This document shows, piece by piece, positions 28,201 through 43,200 of a stretch of 64,000 nucleotides of DNA. A program made the position numbers and the translations under genes. Each line of letters opens with the position of its first letter. Position 1 is the stretch's first letter. Location: contig CM017556.1 in NCBI GenBank assembly GCA_007844125.1, positions 75,289,618-75,353,617 of the forward strand, written 5' to 3'. The notes beneath the pieces are model-generated. The model did not search any database and had not been told where the DNA came from. It saw only the letters and a program-made list of their open reading frames with translations. This DNA is from Sinonovacula constricta. Lineage: Eukaryota > Mollusca > Bivalvia > Cardiida > Solecurtidae.

Positions 28201-31200
28201 CTGTAAGTCAAGTCCTGACAAATCATCACTAGTACAATGTACTTCAAGGTGTGTTGATGTAAACAAGCCTTAGAAATGGTGTTGTATCTTTTCAGATTGT
28301 TTACTCCAAGATACCAATACAGCTCAGAAAAATACATCATTAGGTCTTGGTGAAACTGCAATTTCCTGTCCATAATGATGTTAGTATAGAGTGAATTGTG
28401 AAGTGTTGAGCTAGCCTACCTGGGACTAATAGATGAGGGTCAATATTTGAACGGTGCAGGTCTGACAAGGGTGTGAGACACTGGCTTCAGACACAACACC
28501 TTGCCAGGCACAATCATAATTCATTACCGTATGCGGACATAATCCCCTACAGACAAAATCCCCTAGTATAAATAATCCCCTACGGACAAAATCCCCTACA
28601 TAGAAAAATTAGTATTTATTTACAATGTTTATCATGAAATACTTCAGATTTTCATTATAAAAATAGCAGGAATTATGTGGACATATAGAGAAGCACACTA
28701 AACTAAAATAAATAAATAATTAAATAAATAATTTGTGTTTCCATTATTGATGTACTGGTCTTGTGTAGATTTTACAATTTATTACTACATTCTGAAGTTA
28801 AATAAATATTATTAATTTTACTTTTATTTTAAACGTGTTTCTTGTGATCTTGAGGTTGATCATTATATTATATATTTAACAACAACAACAACAAAACAAA
28901 TTTTGCAATTTCATTTCAGAGTTTAATAACATGTGGTAACTTACTTCTAAGTCTGTGACTAGTGCTCCTGTACACTTGATGCTGCCCCCTTTTGCAGCAT
29001 TCCCATCTGACAGTAGACTTTGTAGAGTGTTTCTTTGTATAGGCATACCCATTATTACAATGTCACACAAGTTTTTTTAATGTTTAGTAATGTGGTAGTA
29101 AGAACTTATGTTTTACTAATAGTAATTGTACATTACTAAAATTTAAATTATTTTTTTTTAAAGTAGAATTAAATACAATACTGATAGAAATATTGGTATT
29201 TACTTCTTGGTAGGTAAAAACCTCTAACTTAATCATCTAAAACAGAGGGGAAATACCTCAAGGTAGTAAAGTGTGACAGACAATTATCCACACCACGGAG
29301 GATATGTAACAAGATTCCTTAAAACAAGATTGTTTTGAATAACTACCATAAGCTGAGCAATTGTTGATTAAATGTTTTGTATCTTTTAACTTTGTATATT
29401 TACTGCAAATATTAAGAGAATTAAAGAAACTTTAAACACTGTAATAATAGTTCTTAGTATAAGAAGAATAACAGCATAATGGTTTTTGCTTGTGGGGTTG
29501 AACTGCATTATTAATAGTTTTATGTCATGTTACTATGAGAAATAGTTAAACAATATACTTCTCAACATCACAACCTGTAGCCATAATGCTGTATATTAAA
29601 GGTAGTATGAGAACATTTCTGATATCTCAAGACAACAACTAATTTGTCTAAGCAACTTCTGTGAAGTAAGAATGGGAGACATTTCCAATTTTTACTTGGT
29701 GATAAAAAACTGTCTAGCATTTTATTTATCTGAAGAGATAGTCTCATTTGTCTTCAAAACAGAAGAAGAGTAGCATATTGCTTAATTTATCATATGTATG
29801 ATTTGACTGTTTTCCTTAATTAACTTAACCTTACAACACGGTATACAGCTTTCAAGGGAAATTAGCCTGTCTTTACTTGAAAAATAAATACTGACAGTTA
29901 TTTCCCTTGAATACTTAAATTTCAATGAAAGGATAGAAGACCAATGGGACATAACAGTATAAACTACAAAGCTACTGGTTATTTCCCCTTTCCAACTTAT
30001 CTTTTTGACACTGTGCAAATACAGCTTATGAGTCATTTTTACAGAGAAGAAAGTTGAGTGGATAAAAGGGCTTTTTGGATGTACAGTGGTAAGAGGACCA
30101 GAAGTACCAAAGTGTGAATAAATAGACAAATGCATAACATTGCTTTTCTACCAAAGCATAATATTGAAGTCACAGATGAACATACTTTTTTATCATAACC
30201 ATCTCTTTTGCAAACATGCATCATCTAGGCTGGGTATTTCAAGTCCGGTCATGTTTGTCTTAAGCTTCTGACAAGAACTTAAGAAGCAAAGGGAGAAGTC
30301 AATGTCTTACAATAAAAATCGTGATTGAACATTTATGTATGAGCATACCTCGCCTTTAAATCCTTCTCAGAGACATGTATGCTTAGTTTAAATGACATCA
30401 AGTCCCATTAAGTGTGGTTGTGTGTGCACATAAGTGCACCTGACATGTGGCAGAGAGTGGGGCGAGACCCATGTTTACCCAGCTATCTCTGTCGTAACAC
30501 AGGAAACACATACAGGGCTTTATCTTGTCAAAACCATGCACACAGACAAACACCTGTCAAATTGGACAGTATTGTTTCTAACTTTTTCCCAGGTTTGCAT
30601 TTGCCATGAAACACATTTTTTTTTACAATCTAAATAGTTTTTTGTTCTTTTTTTCTGCAGAAAAAAAAAAATACAAGCTGTACCTATAAATAAATATGAT
30701 GGCCCTATAAGTCACTTGAGTGCCAAACATTTAGAAAAAAATAACAAGAAAAAGAGAGCAATGTTTAACCAGACAAGTACTGCAATACAATTACTCAAGC
30801 ACCATTTGGACAATCAGTTTTAATTTACTACATGGCCACATTTCTTTTGTTTCTCTGGCTGCTAAAACTTTAGAGGTTTGGTTTAATGGGCCTACAGTTT
30901 CACAGATGTCATTTAAAGAAATGTTGACAGAAGTGTAACACATGTGCTAACCCCTAGCATAAGCACAGGTGAGCTAAAAAGATATGTGGCATTGATTTGG
31001 CTGAACAATCAGTCAATGTAAAACTTGAGTAAGAAAAAGACGTTGAAATGTTCTATACTTACTGTCACAAAATAAGTAAAATTTGACACCTTTATGAATA
31101 CCTTTAACTCTTACTTGGTCACTTATTAAATTAACACAAATTGTAAGAAAACTTTCAGGATAACCCACAAAATAAATGCTGCCATTACTTTTTTCTTAGA

Positions 31201-34200
31201 ATAAAGCTATTTATTGTTAACAGCAGTTTGTAAAACTAATAATTACAACTAAACTGCTTCCTTTACTTGTCAATGAAAATAACAATTATCATCAAAACTA
31301 ATCTGTAAAATTGATAACCAAGTGTAACTTGTTTTGAACACATACTTCTTTGTTTGATAGAGGCCTATATAATTATCTTGAAATGGCTCTTTTAACAAAT
31401 GAAATCACACACATAGATCTATCTTAATCTGGAAAGACCTTCCCCAATGCACAGGTAGACCTGTACCACAGCATAAGGCCACCAATACATGAGCACATGT
31501 ACATGAACATATGTTTTTTTCTCTGACAGAAGTATAATAACTTCCCAATGTATTCCAAATGTGGCACATTGTTATTTTATCAAATACATAGAAATATAGA
31601 TCCTTAGTTTAATTCCTTTTACATGAAGGAAAATCTTAACTGGGCATGTTAACAATACATGTACACCTTTACTTGGAAGGATCTGTCACAATTTATTGGC
31701 TTCTTAATTTCTTTCCTTCAAAACATACTTTAAACTTAAAAAGAATTGATCAAATTCATAGACATCATGAACCAGTGTACTGTGTGGCTTTAAGGGATGA
31801 TGTTATTCTGAGAGTGTATCAAATAGTGACCTTGAAATAGTCCTTTTGAAATAGTTAGTGTCCATCTGTAACATGTCATCTTGCACCTATTACAGAGCCT
31901 TTCTTTCCTCGAGGTATAGTCAGAGACCAATACACATGCTTTGTGTACTAAACAGGTTTCAGGTATAGTGGTGATTCATCTTTTTTGGTAAGTATATGGA
32001 ATTTCTACCTATGGGTGTCTCTGTGTTTCATTTAGTCTTGTGTGAAGCTGTTTCACTGGTAGTTTGTTCATAGTGCCTCTATAGCTCAATTGCTAGAGCA
32101 ACCTGTTCGTATTGGGGAGGTCTGTGGTTCAAATCCTGGTGGAGGCTCACATTTTCTGCTCCTGTTACTACAGTAGCCTGTTTGTGTTTTGATATGCAAC
32201 AGTGCTGTAGAGTAGGACCAGGGATGTGAATCAGGGAGGATCTTGCTGTGTAAGGATGGAGGAGTGTAGCAGTTTCACAGGTATTGGCAAGATATGTGAT
32301 CACAATCCATGTGATGGCTCACCTTTTAGGCTCTTGTTACATGTCTTTTGGCAGCATTTGTTAGAAGTTTAAAGTCATGATAGACAGTTGTGTGAAAAAT
32401 TGGATTTTTTTTAATGAAATACAAATATGATAACAGACACTACTGAATAATGGTGAACAGTAATATTTGTGAGATTATCAATACCAAAAATGATTATGAA
32501 ATAAAGTTGTTTTTGATAATAATCATTCTAATAAACATGTTGATAAATATAAAGATAAGGTTGTAATTGATGGCTAAGTTAATTATTTTACTGCTGATGA
32601 TGACAATAATGAATAGAATAGAATGAAACAGCGAACACTGATGATAATACTGTTGCTAACTACAATGATAAAGATGAGAAAAATAACTATGATGATGATA
32701 ATAATAAACAAGGCATCTTACCTGTAAATAATGCTTATAATTTTATAATGATACTGATGAAAAAGGTTACGAGGTTGGAATGGAGATTATATTTACCTGA
32801 TGCTGTGGCACCCACTTGTTGAGGGCGTCGACCCATACCAGTTTCTCGCGAGACCTGTCCAGTAGTGCCATTTCTCCATCATTCTCATCTCCACTGTCAC
32901 CCCCCTGTAACAGAAGAATGGCAATACCTGAGTAAACTGGAGTTGGTAGTGGTTAAGTGAAATAGGCTCAGAATCAGAGGGTTCCAGGTTCAAACACCAG
33001 ACTGACTTCAACATGTTGGTCCTTGGGCAAGGCTATTTATTGGACATTACTCTAAGGAGCTACTACCAACCAGGAAGTGGGCAGTCAAGTGATTAATATA
33101 AAAACAAAACATAATACAATTTGTGAGGAAGTGATCTTTAGCCATTGAAGACATTTGTAGTCCTCGATATTGACTTTTTTTTATCTGCCATTCAAACAAC
33201 TTATCACTTACTAAATATAGAAAATAATAACAATATATGTTATCTCTCTAACTGCTTTATTGAGACACTCCTATAATAATCCTGAAGAATAAAAGCCAAT
33301 GTATAAACATACACTCCTCAACTTTAAGACCTGTTTTCTTAATACTTGTCAGTCTTTTGTGATCCATTTTGACTACATAGAAATGAAGCTACTGGTTCAT
33401 GAAACCACACAAGTACAGTTCACTTAAAATAATCTTATCATAGTCTCAAGTACAATAACAAATAATGAAGATATAGCAATCTTTTTTCATTTTATAAAGA
33501 TTGAACATGATTAATAGTGAAGCAATAAAACCCTTACCATATCTCAGAAAACAAACATTGCTGTTATAGTCTTTTTTTTATTATACATGTATTGTAAGTC
33601 TTTATTAAAAAAAACTTAATCACAATTTGTCAAATTTCCCTTTTTTTAATTTTTGATCAAAAATGAAAATGTTGATGATTGACAGTGAGTAATGGAATAA
33701 AATATTACCTCTAATAACTAGATTATGTGTCAACATGCTGTCTTTAAAGGGATTGTGTTGTCTTTGAATTGGGAGTATTAAAAGCATTGCAATGCTTTTA
33801 TACGGTACAGATTTTTTTGCAAGTTCAGCTTAACAACAAAGTAGTTCTTCAAAATGTGTGTGCAGTAATATATATCATGTGTACATGTGTGTGTCAGACA
33901 AAGACAATATGCTGATTAACTCAATACTGGCACAGTAATTTGAATGCATAATTATGAGCTGCAGATTGTGTCGTTCTATGTGTCATGTACGATCATAAAA
34001 CTGTGGCCAAGTTACTTTTAATATAGTTTTGTAAATAAATTAAGGTCTGAATTAGTTTCTTTGTTTTGGCATATAAATCATTTGACTAACATCATGACAT
34101 AAAACTCTGAATCAGTATTGACTACTACTAAATTAATAAATGAAATAACATTTGCACTTTTTTTATGAAAGCTATTTATGTAAAAAATATTTATTGTACA

Positions 34201-37200
34201 AAACAGGGCAGCTAAGGCCTAGCTATTTTTTCTATTTTCTATATATATTTAATAAAAAAGGTTTTGATTTTCTTTTTGTTTTTTTTAAAATTAAACTATT
34301 TCTCAATTAAACTAGTTAGGTAATTAAACCAAGATGGTGAAAAGAAAAAAACCCACAAAAAACAACAACAACAAAAAACAAACACAAGAAATGACACTGT
34401 TGTTTACATTAATTTAAATATAAACATGACTTTGGAGGCTGAACTTGTAAATAGAATGTGGGAACACCTTCAAGTGTATGTCAGTAAGATGGTTGTTTTG
34501 TTTTTGAAATACTTCGCAGCCACAAATTGTGATCATTATAGCGACGTCCAGCTTTGTAGTGGAGGAAGACCCGAGACAAATGTCTGGGCATAAATGACCA
34601 GAACAGCGCAGGCCAGCTGGAAGACCTTTCCACATTAAGTTCTTTGACCCGAAAAGAACATGAACCCATGCGGTGAAAGGCTATTCTATCAGAGGAGTTA
34701 CAAATTGGTGACTCAAGTATATGACTGTGAGATGGCGAAGTTTGATGGAAGTGAATTAAAGTATATGGAAGTTATTGCTGAGACAAAGACATTGGACAGA
34801 GGGATATACAGACTTGACTTGAAGAAAACTTGAAGTTCCAAGATCAGCTTACTGACCCTATAACTTTACATTGATAAACAGACATACCTGCATTATGTGC
34901 AAGGCAGGGAATGCGTAGGTTGGACGTATTCTGGAAGGCTCGGACCTGAGGTTCTGGCGTGCATAGTCCATGTGGCTGTCTCTGCTGAAGGCGTGCCATG
35001 TTGGGGCTCGGCCTGGATGTTCACTGAGATGGCCAGGGTAACCCTAGAAACATAAGAGTGGTCAAGTTGTGTTACTGTTGGGTTTAAAGGTATATCCAGC
35101 AAGAAAAGCGCGCAAAAAAAATAAATTAAGTTGAAAGCCAAACCACAAATACATGATTAAATTTATCAGAATTAGCTTAGAAGAGTTCATGAATTGTTCT
35201 TAAACCTCATCCTATTTTATTAATATTTTTTAATTGTATTTTATTTCAAACTGATATACTGTATGGGACCAAATTTCTTCATCGCAAGAATTGTAAACAA
35301 TGTTTTATGTAAACTACATTTTATTGCTACTTGCCTATTCTGTTAAAATATGTACTGAACAGATCAATATTAAAAAAAAGATGTAGGTAATTATGTTTTA
35401 AAAATTAGTGACTGACATTCTCTTGCAGCTTTAGACAAGATGTGAAGTAAAGTTACCAGAAGATGGATGCGGTTAACATGAGAAAACATTGGAGATGCTA
35501 TATAATTAATGCTCACTACCAAATACATCTAAAGATAAAAGGGGCAATAGCAATAAAATTGAAAGTATGACTTTTCAAGGGAAAGCAAAGAGAATGACCA
35601 TTAAATGTGACTTAACTTGACTATTTATACATTCAGTATAAAATGTCAAAAAGGAAAAAAAATAAGTAAACAAAATCTTCTTTTCATTATATATATAACT
35701 TTTAACATTAAACTACTAAAATGTATAAAAAAAATCATCACAGTACTAACCACTTTATGCTTAGTCTGACACATTTGTTCAAAACCTGCAATATGGTCTA
35801 AACAACACATGGTGCAGGTGCCAGCAGGGGCTGACTGATCTGGATCTACACTATTTACCTAAGCTGGGAGCTGGCTGATCTGGATCTACACTATTTGCCT
35901 AAGCAAGGAGCTGACTGATCAGGATCTATACTATTTACCTTAGCAAGGAGCTGACTGATCTGGATCTACACTATTTGCCTAAGCAGGGAGCTGACTGATC
36001 TGGATCTACACTATTTACCTAAGCTGGGAGCTGGCTGATCTGGATCTACACTATTTGCCTAAGCAAGAAGCTGACTGATTAGGATCTACACTATTTGCCA
36101 AACCTGGGAGCTGACTGAACTGGATCTACACTATTTTCCTAAGCTGGGAGCTGGCTCATCTGGATCTACACTATTTACCTAAGCTGGGAGCTGGTTGATC
36201 TGGATCTACACTTTTTGCATAAGCTGGGAGCTGACTGATCAGGATCTACACTATTTGCCTAAGCTGGGAACTGGATGATCTTGATCTACACTATTTGCCT
36301 AAGCTGGGAGCTTGCCGATCTGGGTCTACACTATTTGCCTAACTAGGAGCTGGCCGATCTAGGTCTACACTATTTGCCTAAGCTGGGAACTGACAGATCT
36401 GGATCTACACTATTTGCCAAAGCTGGGAGCTGACTGATCAGGATTTACACTATTTGCCTAAGCTGGGAACTGGATGATCTGGATCTACACTATTTGCCTA
36501 AGCTGGGAGCTTGCCGATCTGGGTCTACACTATTTGCCTAAGCTGGGAACTGACAGATCTGGATCTACACTATTTACCTAAGCTGGGAACTGGCTGTTCT
36601 GGATCTACACTATTTGCCTAAGCTGGAGCTGACTAATCTGGATCTACACTATTTGCCTAAGCTGGGAACTGGCTGATCTGGATCTACCTTATTTGCCTAA
36701 GCTGGGAATTGGCTGATCTGGATCAACAGTATTTACCTAAGCTGGGAGCTGACTGATCTGGATCTACACTATTTACCTAAGCTGGGAGCTGGCCAATCTT
36801 GATCTACGCTATTTACCTAAGCTGGAAGCTGACTGATCTGGATCTACACTATTTGCCTAAGCTGGGAACTGGATGATCTTGATCTACACTATTTGCCTAA
36901 GCTGGGAGCTTGCCGATCTGGGTCTACACTATTTGCCTAACTAGGAGCTGGCCGATCTAGGTCTACACTATTTGCCTAAGCTGGGAACTGACAGATCTGG
37001 ATCTACACTATTTGCCTAAGCTGGGAGCTGACTGACCAGGATCTACACTATTTGCCTAAGCTGGGAACTGGATGATCTGGATCTACACTATTTGCCTAAG
37101 CTGGGAGCTTGCCGATCTGGGTCTACACTATTTGCCTAAGCTGGGAACTGACAGATCTGGATCTACACTATTTACCTAAGCTGGGAACTGGCTGTTCTGG

Positions 37201-40200
37201 ATCTACACTATTTACCTAAGCTGGAGCTGACTAATCTGGATCTACACTATTTGCCTAAGCTGGGAACTGGCTGATCTGGATCTACACTATTTGCCTAAGC
37301 TGGGAATTGGCTGATCTGGATCAACACTATTTACCTAAGCTGGGAGCTGACTGATCTCGATCTACACTATTTACCTAAGCTGGGAGCTGGCCAATCTTGA
37401 TCTAAGCTATTTACCTAAGCTGGAAGCTGACTGATCTGGATCTATACTATTTGCCTAAGCTGGGAGCTGGCCGATCTGGATCTACACTATTTGCCTAAGT
37501 TGGACCTGATTGATCTGGATCTACAATGTTTGCCTAAGCTTGGAGCTGACTGATCTGGATCTACAATGTTTACCTAAGCTGGGAGCTGACTGATCTGGAT
37601 CTACACTATTTACCTAAGCTGGGAGCTGACTGATCTATATTTACACTATTTACCTAAGCTGGGAGCTGACTGATCTAGATCTACACTATTGCTTACATGC
37701 AAATAGATTTATCACCTTATACTATTGATGCAAACACAACACCAACTAAGTCATTCATTTCCTGATGTGTAATTGTAACTGTACATCAATTAAACATATT
37801 TTTACAGTAACAAATGCAACAAATTAAATTGTCATTCTATAAAGTAAAAGTAAATTATTAAAACCAGTTTCTAAAGCAACTACATATATACATTATTACA
37901 TGGTATTCAAATGCGAATAAAAAGGATAACTTTAAAAAATATGACAACTGAATGTAAGGTTGTGCTACATTTTGCTATCATCGGAATATTTGGTAACTAC
38001 AAGTGAGACCCTTTGTCATAGGGAAATCAGTTTTAAATACCTAAACATACAGTTTATACAAGCCAGTAAATTGAAATTCTGATCAATACAAACATTATTT
38101 CGGGTTTATATTATAGATAAATATTAAGTAATAATTGCATGAATTTTTGCAAATGAAATGGAGGAGACCAATTATGTTATCACAAAGGACTCGCTTCAAT
38201 TGTCGTCCCGTAGTTACATAATCTGCATTCTCATCTTTTACCGAGCAGAACTTTATAAATGAACTATCACACTTTAAATGTACACCAATTTATCACTCCA
38301 ACTATTGATATTACAGATCAAGTATGGTAAATAATGTCAAAATAGGAGTAGTATGTTGCCCCATTCTTCAGGTTTGAAAAAAGAATTAGTGAAACATGCC
38401 TAATGCTTGTCTTGTTTACACAATAGCTGCTATTAAAAGAATTTGTAATGTTTTGTCCAATACTACAGTGTAGAAATCCAGACCAGCAAGGGAGGACCAG
38501 GATCTGTACTATCTGCTACTGTCTCTAACAATATTCTAAGTTAACATTCCATGGAGTTGTTAAGAACAACTTAGAATTCATGGTACAGGTTGTAGCCCAA
38601 GTGCTTAATCGTTTTACTGGGTTATATGAGCTTGTTGTTCATCATAAGAAAGTGAAATAAAGATAAATGTGTAAAGGGAATGCATTCTTTTGATAAAACC
38701 GATTTGTTAATTGATATAAACTAACAATTATAAAATCCTGACTACACCTTTACTGTCAATAAAATCATATACTAAAGGTGTTTCTTGGAAACATGTAGCA
38801 CTGATTTCCCCCTGACACCATGGGGTTAATATAAAATTGTATTTAATCTAATGCTCTGAACCCCAGGCCAACCAGTTGTTTAACAATATATATCAGTAGA
38901 ACTAAACTGGAAAAGTTAAACAAGCTTGGATTGCAAATAACCTTGTAAAATGCAGCAGCTGGTCAATGAACTGGAAACACCTTAATGCTTAGACATACCA
39001 CTTGACCTCGACCATTACTTGCAATACTTGGCTCATAATTGTATACAAGAGGCCCATGATGGCACTATGTTGCTCATCAAAGTGTCGCAGACATTTAGCC
39101 CTGGCGGTTTTGATTTTTTATGAACAAGAATGCTTTGAACAATATTCATACAAGCCACCAAAGGAATACATAAAGTAAACATCAAAGCTCTAGCTCGTTT
39201 CTGACATGAAGTTTTTTAACGTTTTCCTACATAGTCATTTAGAAAAATTTCCACGCCCCTGGCGGACATATTTTTTGATGGATCAAAATTCTTGGAACAA
39301 TCTTAATGCAGGAACATGTATTCTAAATATCAAGACTCTAGCTCTTGTAGTTTCTGACAAGAAGATTTTCTAAATGTTCCTTTATAGCATATATGGAAAA
39401 ATAGCCACGCCCCAGCGGCCATGTTTTTTTGAAGGATCAAAATTCTTTTAACAATCTTAATACAAGACCATCCAAGGAACATGTGTACTAAATATTAAGT
39501 CTTTAGCTCTTATTTTTGTTTACAATACTATTTTCTATGTCTTATATGGAAAATTGCCACGCTCCTAGCGACCATGTTGTTTGACAGATCAAAATTCTTT
39601 GAACAATCTTGTTACAGGGTCATCCAAGGAACAAATATCAAGGCTCTAGCACATGTAGTCTCTGACAAGAAGATTTTCCTATATAGCCAAATAAGGAAAA
39701 TGTCCACAACTCAGGTAGCCATGCTTTTTCAATGATTGGAATTATTTTATCAATCTCCATACATGGCTACCTAAAGAACATGTAAATACCAAATACAAAG
39801 GCTATAGCTCTTGCAGTTTCTGACAAGGAGATTTTCTAAGTTTTCCTATACACTGTATATCCATATATGGAAAATTGCCACTACCCTGACAGCCGTTCTT
39901 TTTTGAAGGATTTAAATTATGTGAATAAATTTTCATTCCCCTGGCTTCTGACTAAGTTTGGCTGGATTGGCCCAGCAGTTTCAGAGGAGATGTTCTTTAA
40001 AAATGTTGACGGACATGTGATGCCGGAGGAGGGATGCCGAGTGATCGAATAAAATTCACTTACATTTGGCTGGAGATAAGTAATATTATAGCAAATTTTA
40101 AAATGCAAGTTCTGACTGCTAAGCCTCTCCGCGTTGGTTCGAGTCCTGGTCTGGGCAAAGGACTTAAATATGTGGGAAGGTCTTCCAGTTGACTTGGGGT

Positions 40201-43200
40201 GCGCCAGTGGTTCTACCCAGACATTTGTCTGGGGTCTTCCTTCCAACAAATATCTGGACATTGCTTTAATTATCATAATTGGTCGCTGTGATGTATTTAA
40301 AAAAACCCACAAAAAACAAGAACAAACAAAAGAAAATGTAAGTTACAGTAAAATAATTAATAATAAATTTGCAAATTATAGTTAAAAGTGATAATGACTG
40401 ATTAGTTTTACTGTTTGAAACCAATTATTGGTATTATGTAGCTAAATGTGATAATGGTTTACATAACAATGGCAAAATCTGTGTTGATAAAATAACTCCA
40501 ATGTACAATAGGTGTGTAAGCTCTGATTTCAAATTGTAGTCAATCATAGGTTTTTTCCCCCACAAAATTTATAAAATTTCCATTACTTTTTTTACAAAGG
40601 GAACTGTCACAATAAATGCACTGGTATTAGGAATTTTCTGAAGATTTCAGTGTTAAAAGATAAAATTAGTGGGGTTTTTTTTAATGCATGAGTAAAAATA
40701 TAAATTAATAGCAGTTTGTGCAGTATAATAAGAATCTGTTATTATATTTATTAATATTTATTTATATTTCTTTATTTCGATTTAGAAACTAGAAATTTAT
40801 TTTTTGTTTCAAAATGGTATTTTCCTGAAAAAAGAAAGCAAAAAGCAAACAAACAAAGAAATGGGAATGGACTTGACTTTTCCCACACATTGAATTTGAC
40901 CAAACAACAGCTGTAAAATAGACGAACAAATCTGTGAATCATGCTGTGTGTCAAATTGTCATCCAAAAGTCAGTTTTACCGTTTTTTAAGGAATTGTTTC
41001 ATTGTGCAAGTTATAAACATCTACTATCAACATCTCTGTTATCCCTCTCCAATAACAGAACTATTTTCACTTTTCTAATTACATGTACAATATTAAATAT
41101 CAATTGAAAGATGAACAAAAGCTTTGCCTATAATTTTTAAAATTGAAGTTGAGCTAGGATGTTATTATCAACTGGACCCCCTCTGGAGAAGTGTTTCACT
41201 ACAATAACATGAATGGATTGGTAGTGAGATGACATTCAGGATACCATACATTTATTTGATTGGGTGGTGTTTTGTAAGCAAAATGAAGCGAATGACACAG
41301 TGTTTTATATAGATTTAACAAAGACACATGCTCTGGTAGATAAGTGAGAAACTTGAGAGTTTTTTGGTAAAAGAAAAGTCTTCTCATCAGTAGTAATAGA
41401 GGGCAGCGTGTCAGCATTGAAAGACAGGAAAGCCTTCTCTCCATTTGTTTGGGTGAAGAGCTCAACTTGATCATCAAAGACAAATACTAATAGCAGCTGC
41501 TATATAGAACAGACATTTATGCAAGTGAATAAGAGAGAGAGAAAAAAAAAATGAATAAAATGTCATTTGGCATTGAATTGTGGGAGTTGTCCATTTAAAA
41601 AGGTTTCAGGTGTGTGCAATAAGCAAATATTTTTAATTGTTACACAATATGTAAGGCTGGATGAAAGAGATTTTCTTAGTGTGTTTCGATTGTTGTCTAT
41701 TTGTAAATATTGCACCTACAGGACCATTAGGGAACCTCTTCATAGCAGAATTTCAGTACTTAACTATTACAAATGTGTACATGCATGTACCTGTATAGAA
41801 ATAAAAATATTAATTTTGAATTTAAAAAGAAAGCATGCATATTTCATGTCTTTGTCACCAAAACCTTCTGGCCCTTATATTATTCCAACATCTAATTAGC
41901 TGTAAATATTTGTTTACTAAAATGCCTCCCTGAGCCTTTGAATTACCAAGCCATTGAGAGCTGAAGTTACTGGGCAACACAGCATGTTGATATAAGATAT
42001 AAAGATGTTCAACAGGCCTGCCTGAATGTTGAACTTTCTCCCTGATCTAAGCAGGAGAAGATTCCTATCATTAATTACCTGGTCTGGTTCGACATCCAGC
42101 TTATCAATAACCCAGCCATCCTATACAAACTATGCCTGAGACATTCAAATATTTGTTCAAACAAAACCCTATAGAAATGTGTATGAGCATAACGAGCATA
42201 ACGGTAGAAATCAAACACAGCAAAATGTCTCATCCTTTGTTACTGGCAGCCTATTACAGTGAAATAGAAACCCATATTTTAAATTACAGTTGTAATTTGA
42301 GATATCAGGTTGCCTGTTCATATATACGATAGACAGGATATTCTGAGATGATGTATGCGAATCCAATGCAAACATAATCATAAAAACTGCTCAGTAAGGT
42401 AAATTAATGAAGCTGTAAATAAATGTCAGATTTCTATGCATATCAAGAGAAAATGTTTAATACAAGAAATGTTTTATAACTTCTCGAAGATTAAATATGT
42501 TCAACAGTAGAGAAGCATGTTGTTTAACAAGACTGCCTCTGGAGAGAACCCACTCATCCTTTAAAAGACATACCGGTACACATGTAATGACCCTTGAAAG
42601 ATTGAGAGTTAAAATAAAGAAAGCTTTGACATGTTCATGCTTAAACAAATATTTTGCAAGCCCCTCATTAAGTAGCCTTCAAAGTCAACAGAACAGCTCT
42701 TGGCCTATTCATACTTTAACCGACATAAATTAATGGGGGTAGACTTAACTTAATTTCAATAAAATAAACAGAAAAAAACATTAGAAGTAGTATACACTAT
42801 TTTAATTACATTCACCTAATTTGAAACATAAATGATTAAATTATATATACTGGTATTGCTATTACAATTCTAGTAAAAACTTACTTTTGCAAAGATGGAT
42901 AAAATCCCTGTCAAATCCCAGATTTAAATACATGAGCCTAACAGATTAAAACAACCTAGCAATTAATTTGTAATTAAAAATAACCTTATATGTACATTAA
43001 AATGGTAATATGTACTTTTAATATATGTTTTGAAATTGTAAATTAATCATTTTTGCAAAGTTATTATAGCACAAGAAAGGGGTTTCCATGTGACCAAGGA
43101 GTCAGGAGTGAACCAGACCAAACCAAACAATGCAAGTTTTAATTATTATGGGTGATTACAATGTTGCATTGTTTTTCTAGGGCTGAAGTTGGAAAAATGG

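Noticed and set aside
29782..30135. 117-codon minus-strand frame in an intron
   Set aside because: No motif, no fitting splice sites and AT-driven composition. It is long but not supported as an exon.
30412..30520. Possible minus-strand exon ending at CAG|GTGCAC
   Set aside because: Incoming phase would be 2, which fits no neighbour. The sequence also looks repeat-like.
32075..32146. Functional tRNA gene
   Set aside because: Mismatches in the T stem and the anticodon stem, and an attached SINE-like body.
35826..37690. CRISPR-like array
   Set aside because: Units are contiguous with no unique spacers, and the sequence is eukaryotic.
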